Below are positions 1-5,216 of a stretch of 5,216 nucleotides of DNA, piece after piece. The first letter of the stretch is position 1; each line of letters starts with the position of its first letter. The DNA is from Opitutaceae bacterium (GTDB taxonomy: Bacteria > Verrucomicrobiota > Verrucomicrobiae > Opitutales > Opitutaceae). The translations under genes and the position numbers were made by a program. The notes beneath the pieces are model-generated. The model was not told where the DNA came from. It was given only the letters and a program-made list of their open reading frames with translations, and searched no databases. Where the stretch lies: NCBI GenBank assembly GCA_031266495.1, contig JAISAX010000263.1:1-5216 (forward strand), given 5' to 3'.

Positions 1-104
1 ATCGGTCCGCGTCCTGTGATAGTTGTGAACTTGCGTTCGCGGCTGTGTTTGTCCGCAACGCCTCCACGCCTCCGGTGCTCGATCGGCAGCCAGCTTTTTT
101 TGTC

Positions 105-1688
105 ATGAAAATCAGACTACAAAAACCGGAAAGCAACACCATGCGGGCGCGGCTCGCGGCCTTGGCCGCAAGCATCGCGCTTGCTTTTTCCCCTGCGGTC
201 CGCGCCGCCACCGGGCACACCAGCACCGTCATTGCGGACGGCTCCGACTCCAACGCAGCCGTTGTCCTCGATTCGGGCGACACCATCAACGTGGCCACGG
301 GACGGGGGATAGATGTGAAAAACGGCGGCAGCGTTACCATTGATCCCGAGGGCGGAGCCATCTCCATGACCGTGACATCGACGGATACGGCGGTCAGCTC
401 GGTGGGTAGTGGCAGCGCTGTCAACATGGGGACGAATTCATCGGTGAATGCTGCATCGGCCGGACTAAGAGCGGAAAGTGAGGCCAATATCACAGCAAAT
501 AACATTACCATTACAATCGGCTCTGAAAGCACGCCAAGTTCGGCTGCCTATGCCGGAGTCTCTGCATATGGCGGCGCACAGATACATTTGGGTTCAGGTT
601 CGGAAATCAATGTGCATGGAGCTACGGGTGTGGCGATCAGGGCAATAGATGTTGGCAACGATGCTGTTGTTACAGTGACGGATGGTATGGTGATCAAAGT
701 GACAAATTCTGGCAATGTCGGCAGGGGTGCGGTAAGCGACTCCGGCGGTGCCATCCACTTGGGAACCGGTGCCAACATTGAGGCGGAACGGGCATTGGAG
801 GGATCAAACAGGGGAACGATAACGGCGACAGGTGGCTTGTTCCAGGGAGTGGGCGCAAACGGGCAAGGCATTCATGTGACCGGCGCCACCATCGACCTTG
901 CGAATTCGACAGTATGGGGCGAAAAATACGCCATCTACATTAACAGTACATCATCAGGCGCATACACCACAGGCAACGTGATCCTTTCCGGCGGAACGGT
1001 GAGTTCGGGATCGGATACAGTGATCAAGGGAGCCGAATATGGCGCGACCAACCCGACCGATGTCACCGTGACGTTTACGAACGGAGCAAAGGCGACGAGC
1101 GCCACGGGCGGCAGCGGATTTCTCTACGAGGCCGATGCCGGAGTAAATGCCGCTGCGGCGGTCTCCGTTGTCATCGACGGCGAGGGCACGGCTGTCGCGG
1201 GCCGGTTTCTTGACGGGAACTCGACGGGCAGCCTGACCGTGAGCGACGGCGCGACGTGGGTCAGCACGGGTTCGTCGGTGGCGGACAACCTTGTCTTCAA
1301 CAACGCGAACGTGCTGCTGACGCTCGACAGTCTCACGGACACGATCACCGCAAACAACACGCTGACGCTCACCGGGACCTCCAACGTGACGGCAGGGCTG
1401 ACCAATCATGCCTTGCAGGAAATCATCAGCGAAAAAGGCGGCACATTCGAACTCGACGCCAACGCCCTGATCACGGGCAATACATTGGGCGACGGCAGCC
1501 TGGAGTACTCGATGCTCGACCACAACGACGCCGGTTCGACGTGGACGGTGGCCGACTTGGGCAGCGGACATTTCCGGATCGGCAACATCGTAATCTCCGC
1601 CGTCCCCGAGCCTGCCGTGTGTGCCACGCTGGCCGGCTTGGCGGCGTTGCTGGCGCGGGCGGCGTTGCGTCGCCGCCGTCGCGGCTGA
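105..1688 (+). CDS. Exported beta-helix (autotransporter-passenger-like) protein with PEP-CTERM sorting signal
   Basis: Predicted secreted, surface- or matrix-associated protein of 527 residues; specific function unknown. Seen: a basic N-terminus, a hydrophobic stretch at about residues 17-29 and an Ala-X-Ala-type cleavage site near 32-35 (VRA/A) make a Sec signal peptide. Residues 40-500 are rich in Gly, Ser, Thr, Asn, Val and Ile, contain no cysteine, and read as short beta strands and turns. A degenerate unit of about 55 residues recurs at 103-115, 157-169 and 215-226 (pattern GA-x-hydrophobic-x-LG-[ST]-G). Residues 375-406 resemble passenger domains of AidA/pertactin type. The C-terminus has PEP at 501-503, a hydrophobic segment 504-521 and a run of five arginines, which is the PEP-CTERM signal that exosortase-family proteins recognise. 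There is no beta-barrel domain. ATG 105 is chosen; ATG 141 is a strong alternative with a better ribosome site, and GTG 45 is less likely. GC content falls in the middle of the gene. The signal peptide and sorting signal are secure; the passenger resemblance is by eye. Confidence 0.85.
   Translation: MKIRLQKPESNTMRARLAALAASIALAFSPAVRAATGHTSTVIADGSDSNAAVVLDSGDTINVATGRGIDVKNGGSVTIDPEGGAISMTVTSTDTAVSSVGSGSAVNMGTNSSVNAASAGLRAESEANITANNITITIGSESTPSSAAYAGVSAYGGAQIHLGSGSEINVHGATGVAIRAIDVGNDAVVTVTDGMVIKVTNSGNVGRGAVSDSGGAIHLGTGANIEAERALEGSNRGTITATGGLFQGVGANGQGIHVTGATIDLANSTVWGEKYAIYINSTSSGAYTTGNVILSGGTVSSGSDTVIKGAEYGATNPTDVTVTFTNGAKATSATGGSGFLYEADAGVNAAAAVSVVIDGEGTAVAGRFLDGNSTGSLTVSDGATWVSTGSSVADNLVFNNANVLLTLDSLTDTITANNTLTLTGTSNVTAGLTNHALQEIISEKGGTFELDANALITGNTLGDGSLEYSMLDHNDAGSTWTVADLGSGHFRIGNIVISAVPEPAVCATLAGLAALLARAALRRRRRG
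128..133 (+). promoter_or_regulatory. Possible ribosome binding site for alternative start ATG 141
   Basis: GGAAAG lies 7 nt before the in-frame ATG at 141, whereas ATG 105 has only a T-rich stretch upstream and no purine-rich site. Starting at 141 would give a 515-residue protein with a compact signal peptide (MRARLAALAAS and onward). If translation starts at 105, the same bases are simply coding. The site is short and GC-rich genomes of this kind often lack clear Shine-Dalgarno sites, so it does not settle the start. Confidence 0.35.
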
Positions 1689-1696
1689 ACCCTCCT

Positions 1697-1707
1697 CCCC
1701 CCCCCCC
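1697..1707 (+). repeat. C11 homopolymer just after the PEP-CTERM gene
   Basis: Eleven consecutive C bases begin 8 nt after the stop codon, inside a longer pyrimidine-rich stretch (about 1689-1709). The tract is outside the coding sequence, so length changes would not alter the protein. It could affect the 3' end of the transcript. Long C/G runs are also prone to sequencing error, so the exact length is uncertain. Confidence 0.8.
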
Positions 1708-1719
1708 TCGGTATTGGCC

Positions 1720-1739
1720 TTTGGCGATCCCGCGCCAAA
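1720..1739 (+). terminator. Small hairpin, possible terminator of the PEP-CTERM gene
   Basis: TTTGGCG at 1720-1726 pairs perfectly with CGCCAAA at 1733-1739 around a 6-nt loop, 31 nt after the stop codon. It is followed only by a short CTGTTT and then C-rich sequence, so the U-tract of a classical intrinsic terminator is weak. A terminator is the likely role by position, but the structure could also just protect the 3' end. Confidence 0.4.
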
Positions 1740-1799
1740 CTGTTTCCCCCTGTCGTAGTCGCTTTGACTTACGTCCTGACGTTATGCGGGCGAAGGTAG

Positions 1800-1819
1800 G
1801 GGCTTCGCTTGCGAAGCCC
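1800..1819. repeat. Left REP-like hairpin
   Basis: A perfect 9-bp stem (1800-1808 with 1811-1819) surrounds a two-base loop TT; in practice probably 8 bp with a 4-nt loop. It carries T1804:A1815 where the right copy has a G:C pair. No U-run follows on either strand, so it is not a standard intrinsic terminator. Confidence 0.75.
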
Positions 1820-1868
1820 GCGAGGACCTGACGCAACGGGAGATTCGCCAATTTTCTCCGCCTGGCGC

Positions 1869-1888
1869 GGGCGTCGCAAGCGACGCCC
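1869..1888. repeat. Right REP-like hairpin
   Basis: A perfect 9-bp stem (1869-1877 with 1880-1888) surrounds a two-base loop AA. It is the inverted counterpart of the hairpin at 1800-1819. The two copies differ at a single base pair, and pairing is kept in both (G1873:C1884 here). It lies 39 bp beyond the stop codon of the pump gene on the minus strand and could form in that transcript's 3' end. Confidence 0.75.
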
Positions 1889-1926
1889 CTACCTTCGATC
1901 CGCGTAACATCAGTTACGTCCAGGCG

Positions 1927-4900
1927 TCAGTTCGCGACGTCCGCTTTCCGCAGGCGGCGCTCGCGCAGCATCGCGAATATGACCGGCGTGACGATGAGGA
2001 TGTGCACGAGCGACGACAGCATGCCGCCGACCACGGGGGCGGCGATGGGGCGCATGACTTCCACGCCAGTGCGCGCGCTCCAGAAAATCGGGAGGAGCGA
2101 GGCGACCGTCGTCGCCACCGTCATCACCTTCGGACGCAGGCGCAGGCGGGCGCCGGCCTTGATGGCTTCGATGAGTTCGGCATGGGAAAGCTGCTCTTTT
2201 CCTGTTTCCGCGAGTTTGGCCGCCACGGCTTCCTCAAGATAGACGACCATCACCACGCCGGTCTGGATCGCCGTGCCGAAAAGGGCGATGTATCCGACCC
2301 ACACCGCCACGCTGAAATTGTAGCCGAGGATCGCCTGCAGAATCACGCCGCCGGTCAGCGCGAAGGGGACGGCGAGGATGACGTGCGCCGCTTCGCTCAC
2401 GCTGCGGAAGGTCATCACGAGCAGGATAAAAATGATACCGATCACCACCGGGAAAACATAGGCCAAGGTCTGCCGGGCGCGGATCTGGTTTTCGTACTGG
2501 CCAGAGTATTCGACCGTCATGCCAGGCTCGATACGCACGTCGCGCCCGATTCGTTCACGGATGTCGCGGACAAAGCCGCCGAGGTCGCGATCCTGCACGT
2601 TGGCTTGCACGAAGACGCGGAGGCGTCCGTTTTCGGAGGAAATTTCGCTCGGGCCGATCACGCGGCGGATGTCGGCCAGTTGCCGGAGTTGCACGTAGGG
2701 GCCGGCGGGGGCGGCGGGGATGAGGAGGTCGCCGAGTTTTTCGAGGTCGTCGCGGTCGTCGCGTTCGAGGCGCACCTGGATGGGCCAGCGTTCGCGTCCC
2801 TTGATCGTGGTCGTGACGGTGGCGCCGCCGAGGCCGGCTTCGATGTAACGGAAGAGGTCCTCGATTCGCAGGCCGTAACGGCCAAGGGCGTCGCGGTTGG
2901 CATGGATTTCCAGATACGGTTTGCCCTGCGTGCGCGAGGGGGCGACGCCGGTCGCGCCGGGGATCGATGCGATGACGCGTTCGACTTCGAAGGCTTTTTG
3001 CTGGAGGGCGTCGAGGTCGTCACCGAAGATTTTCACGCCGACCTGGGCGCGGATGCCGGTGCTCGTCATCAGGGTGCGGTTCTCGATGGGTTGCAGAAAA
3101 CCGGGGATGTAGCCGGGGACTTGGGTGAGGCGTTCGCCGAGTTCGGAGACGATTTGTTGTTTGGTCATGCCGGCGGGCCATTCGGCGGGCGGCTTGAGCA
3201 TGATGGTGGTCTCGATCATCTCGACGGGAGCGGGGTCGGTGGCGGTCTCGGCACGGCCGAGCTTGCCGGCGACGGAGGCGACCGCCGGGTGTTCGCGGAT
3301 GACGCGGTCCTGCCACGACATGATGCGTTTCACTTCGGTCAGCGAGGTGGCGGGCAGGAGCACGGGCATGAAGAGCAGCGAGCCTTCTTCCAGCGTGGGC
3401 ATGAACTCGGTGCCGAAGCCTTGCGTGCGCGCGGCGAGCGGGGCGGGCAGGCGTTCGCGGAGGGCGCGGGGCAGGCCGAAGGCGAGGACGCAGGCGAAGG
3501 CGAGCAGGACAAGGGCGCAGGCAAGGACGGTCTTGCGCCAGACGAGCGCCCGGTCGAGGACCGGTTCGTAGATTTTGAGCAGGCCGCGCATCAGCCGGTT
3601 TTCGCTTTCGGGCTTGAACGGGCCGCGCACGAGCCAGGTGCAGAATACGGGGACGGCGGTGATAGCGAGAATGACGGCGGCGAGGAGCGCGAAGGATTTG
3701 GTCCAGGCGAGCGGGTGGAAGAGTTTTCCTTCCTGTCCTGTCAGAAGGAATACGGGGACGAAGGCGAGGATGATGATCATCATCGAGAAAAACATGGGGC
3801 GGCCCACCTGCGTGGCGGCGGCGAGGGTTTTTTCAAACACCTCGGACGGGGTGAGGCGGCGGCGCAGGTGTTCCTCGGCGCGTTCGCAGTGGCGAATGAC
3901 GTTTTCCGTCATGACGATGCCGGCGTCCACGAGTACGCCGATGGAGATGGCAATGCCGGTGAGCGACATGATGTGCGAGGGGATGCCGAATTCCTTCATC
4001 AGGATGAACGAGAGGAGGATCGAGGCGGGCAGGGGCAGCGTGACGATGAGGATCGAGCGGAAGTGGAAGAGGAAGAGGATGTGCGCGAGCGTCACGAGGA
4101 TGATTTCCTCGACGAGCGCGTCCTTGAGGGTGTCGATGGCGCGCCGGATGAGGTCGCTGCGGTCGTAGAACGGCTCCACGGTGACGCCGGCCGGCAGGCC
4201 GCCGCCGAGATCGGCGATGCGCGCCTTCACGTCATGAATGACCTGATACGCGTTCTCGCCGTAGCGCATGACGACGATGCCGCCGGTGACTTCACGGCCG
4301 TCGATATCGAGTGCGCCGCGGCGGAAGTCGCCGCCGGTTTGCACGTGCGCGACGTCGCGCAGGTAGAGGGGCGTGCCGTCGCGCGCTTGCAGGGGGATGT
4401 TTTCGAGATCGGCGGGCGCGGTGACGAGGCCGACGCCGCGCACGATGAACTCGGCGCCGTTTTCCTCGATGGTCTTGCCGCCGACGTTCAGGTTGCTGGC
4501 GGCGACGGCGTCCATGACTTCGCCGAGCATGAGGCCGTGCTGTTTGAGTTTCAGGGACGAGACCTCGACCTGGTACTGGCGGACGAAGCCGCCGATGCTG
4601 GCGACTTCGGCGACGCCGGGGACGGCGGCGAGCTGGTAGCGGACAAACGTATCCTGGAGATTGCGGAGCGAGCCGAGGTCGTGCGCGCCGGATTCGTCTT
4701 TCAGGTAATATTGGTAAACCCAGCCGAGGCCGGTGGCGTCGGGGCCGAGGCGGGCGGCAACGTTGGCGGGGAGGGCGTCGCCGAGGGAGTTGAGGCGTTC
4801 GAGGACGCGGGTGCGGGCAAAATAGTTTTCGATGCCGTCGTTGAAGATGACGGTGAGAAAGGAAAACCCGAACATTGATGTGGCGCGCACGGTTCGGACT

Positions 4901-5133
4901 CCGGCAAGGCCCTGGAGCGAGACGGAGAGCGGGTAGGTGATCTGGTCCTCGACTTCCTGCGGGGAGCGTCCGGGCCAGTCGGCATAGACGATGACCTGGT
5001 TTTCCGAGAGGTCGGGTATGGCGTCCACGGGCACGGTGCGCAGGGCGACAAATCCCCAGGCGCAAAGGGCGATGAAGGCCGCCGCGACAAGGAAGCGGTT
5101 TTGTAGTGACCAGTGAATGACGCGGGTAATCAT
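1927..5133 (-). CDS. cusA: CusA-like heavy-metal efflux RND pump, Cu(I)/Ag(I) type
   Basis: Inner-membrane proton/metal antiporter of a CusCBA-type tripartite exporter, 1068 residues, full length for the family. Seen: TM1 at about 13-31, a first periplasmic domain, TM2-7 at about 342-553, a second periplasmic domain, and TM8-12 at about 892-1055. Family signatures include VPVDAIPDLSENQV (34-47), LGPDATGLGWVY (129-140), VDAGIVMTEN (402-411), GQEGKLF (466-472) and LRPKVMT (999-1005). Compared with E. coli CusA from memory, the three metal-binding methionines (573, 623, 672) correspond to M589, M639 and M689, which favours Cu(I)/Ag(I) over Zn/Co/Ni. Proton-relay residues D403 and K1002 are present, but the glutamate (E939) is Q957. 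About 18 extra residues lie near 555-572. The start matches the family N-terminus; no Shine-Dalgarno site is visible. CusB and CusC are not in the window. The family call is very secure; the metal is inferred. Confidence 0.96.
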   Translation of the reverse strand: MITRVIHWSLQNRFLVAAAFIALCAWGFVALRTVPVDAIPDLSENQVIVYADWPGRSPQEVEDQITYPLSVSLQGLAGVRTVRATSMFGFSFLTVIFNDGIENYFARTRVLERLNSLGDALPANVAARLGPDATGLGWVYQYYLKDESGAHDLGSLRNLQDTFVRYQLAAVPGVAEVASIGGFVRQYQVEVSSLKLKQHGLMLGEVMDAVAASNLNVGGKTIEENGAEFIVRGVGLVTAPADLENIPLQARDGTPLYLRDVAHVQTGGDFRRGALDIDGREVTGGIVVMRYGENAYQVIHDVKARIADLGGGLPAGVTVEPFYDRSDLIRRAIDTLKDALVEEIILVTLAHILFLFHFRSILIVTLPLPASILLSFILMKEFGIPSHIMSLTGIAISIGVLVDAGIVMTENVIRHCERAEEHLRRRLTPSEVFEKTLAAATQVGRPMFFSMMIIILAFVPVFLLTGQEGKLFHPLAWTKSFALLAAVILAITAVPVFCTWLVRGPFKPESENRLMRGLLKIYEPVLDRALVWRKTVLACALVLLAFACVLAFGLPRALRERLPAPLAARTQGFGTEFMPTLEEGSLLFMPVLLPATSLTEVKRIMSWQDRVIREHPAVASVAGKLGRAETATDPAPVEMIETTIMLKPPAEWPAGMTKQQIVSELGERLTQVPGYIPGFLQPIENRTLMTSTGIRAQVGVKIFGDDLDALQQKAFEVERVIASIPGATGVAPSRTQGKPYLEIHANRDALGRYGLRIEDLFRYIEAGLGGATVTTTIKGRERWPIQVRLERDDRDDLEKLGDLLIPAAPAGPYVQLRQLADIRRVIGPSEISSENGRLRVFVQANVQDRDLGGFVRDIRERIGRDVRIEPGMTVEYSGQYENQIRARQTLAYVFPVVIGIIFILLVMTFRSVSEAAHVILAVPFALTGGVILQAILGYNFSVAVWVGYIALFGTAIQTGVVMVVYLEEAVAAKLAETGKEQLSHAELIEAIKAGARLRLRPKVMTVATTVASLLPIFWSARTGVEVMRPIAAPVVGGMLSSLVHILIVTPVIFAMLRERRLRKADVAN

Positions 5134-5143
5134 GGCGGAATTT

Positions 5144-5163
5144 TCGATTCTCGATTCTCGATT
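5144..5163. repeat. Tandem heptamer TCGATTC, nearly three copies, in the cusA leader
   Basis: Two full copies and six bases of a third copy of TCGATTC run without interruption from 10 nt upstream of the cusA start codon. In the cusA transcript this is the region just before the initiation site, where copy-number change by slippage would shift the spacing of any upstream signal. Whether the copy number varies is unknown. Confidence 0.75.
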
Positions 5164-5164
5164 G

Positions 5165-5178
5165 GGCGCTGCCGCGCC
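5165..5178. other. Short GC hairpin in the cusA leader
   Basis: GGCGC (5165-5169) pairs with GCGCC (5174-5178) around a 4-nt loop, right next to the tandem heptamer and about 32 nt upstream of the cusA start. Five GC pairs make it stable enough to form in RNA, but such hairpins are common by chance at this base composition. It could be the end of an upstream gene's terminator, a leader structure, or nothing. Confidence 0.35.
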
Positions 5179-5206
5179 GGAGTGGATTGAGCGTAAGTGT
5201 GTGGGT

Positions 5207-5216
5207 GGGGGGGGGG
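5207..5216. repeat. G10 homopolymer running to the window edge
   Basis: The last ten bases are all G, preceded by a G/T-rich stretch (about 5197-5206), and the run is cut by the window end, so its full length is unknown. On the cusA strand it reads as poly-C upstream of the gene, comparable to the C11 tract at 1697-1707. It may mark an assembly break. Confidence 0.7.

Larger units (their letters stand above)
1771..1920. repeat. Composite inverted repeat of two REP-like palindromic units
   Basis: Two related arms, 1771-1822 and 1866-1920, lie head to head around a 43-bp spacer. The inner 32 bp of the left arm (1791-1822) match the reverse complement of 1866-1897 at 30 of 32 positions. The outer parts also match, with a few substitutions and small gaps (ACGT, CTGA, GTTA and GCGG blocks in the same order). 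Each arm holds a strong hairpin plus a smaller outer palindrome (ACGTC-CT-GACGT at 1771-1782; CGTAAC-ATCA-GTTACG at 1903-1918). Paired inverted palindromes between genes are typical of REP/BIME elements, which RAYT (TnpA-REP) transposases mobilise. No such transposase is in the window. The right arm ends 6 bp before the pump gene's stop codon, so the element sits between two convergent gene ends. A short MITE is the main alternative. Confidence 0.7.

Noticed and set aside
1..44. Sigma-70-type promoter for the first gene
   Set aside because: TGTGATAGT near 15-23 resembles an extended -10 box only loosely, and no matching -35 box can be seen inside the window.
77..101. Intrinsic terminator of an upstream gene, suggested by a T7 run at 95-101
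   Set aside because: I could not find a stable stem immediately before the T run, so the run alone is not enough.
45..104. GTG 45 as the start of the first gene, adding 20 residues
   Set aside because: The added residues would put a long non-signal stretch before the signal peptide, GTG is a weaker start, and no ribosome site precedes it.
954..1571. A 205-codon minus-strand open frame inside the PEP-CTERM gene
   Set aside because: The composition is Arg/Val/Ala-rich and low in structure, with no motif, and it lies wholly within a gene with a convincing signal peptide and sorting signal.
1256..1851. Open frames on both strands crossing the C11 tract and the left part of the intergenic repeat
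   Set aside because: They overlap the PEP-CTERM gene in other frames, run through homopolymer and hairpin sequence, and have biased Arg/Pro/Gln composition typical of shadows.
1771..1920. CRISPR array, tRNA or intrinsic terminator as an explanation of the intergenic repeat
   Set aside because: There are only two inverted copies and no regular direct repeats or spacers, no cloverleaf, and no U-run after either hairpin.
2002..4878. A 958-codon open frame on the plus strand opposite the pump gene
   Set aside because: It is in exact codon register with cusA, so stops could arise only from TTA, CTA or TCA codons, which are rare in a GC-rich gene. Its translation is rich in Asp, Glu, Gly and His with no domain or membrane pattern, while the opposite strand encodes a clear CusA.

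Overview
The window carries two convergent protein genes separated by a 238-bp repeat-bearing gap. It looks chromosomal and comes from a GC-rich bacterium. The first protein ends in a PEP-CTERM sorting signal with an arginine-rich tail, the second is a CusA-type metal pump, and a hairpin-forming inverted repeat lies between them. Together these fit a Gram-negative exosortase user, and my best guess is Verrucomicrobiota, Opitutaceae-like. That placement is inference from style; no marker gene is present.

Layout: 1-104 is a leader in which I see no convincing promoter. 105-1688 (+) encodes a 527-residue exported beta-helix protein that resembles an autotransporter passenger but ends in a PEP-CTERM anchor rather than a beta-barrel. 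1689-1926 holds a C11 tract, a small hairpin that may terminate the first gene, and a composite inverted repeat of two REP-like units. 1927-5133 (-) encodes a full-length 1068-residue CusA-like heavy-metal RND pump. 5134-5216 is the leader of that pump gene, with a 7-bp tandem repeat, a short hairpin and a G10 run that reaches the window edge.

The two genes show no functional link. The first is a surface or matrix protein and the second is the inner-membrane pump of a tripartite Cu(I)/Ag(I) exporter, whose CusB and CusC partners would lie outside the window, most likely to the right. They share only the 3' intergenic region, where the REP-like element ends 6 bp from the pump's stop codon.

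I found no clearly new multi-gene system. The points most worth checking are the REP-like pair with a compensatory base-pair change, the loss of one proton-relay acid and part of the methionine pathway in the pump, the passenger-like protein with an exosortase anchor, and the G/C homopolymers and tandem heptamer near gene ends.
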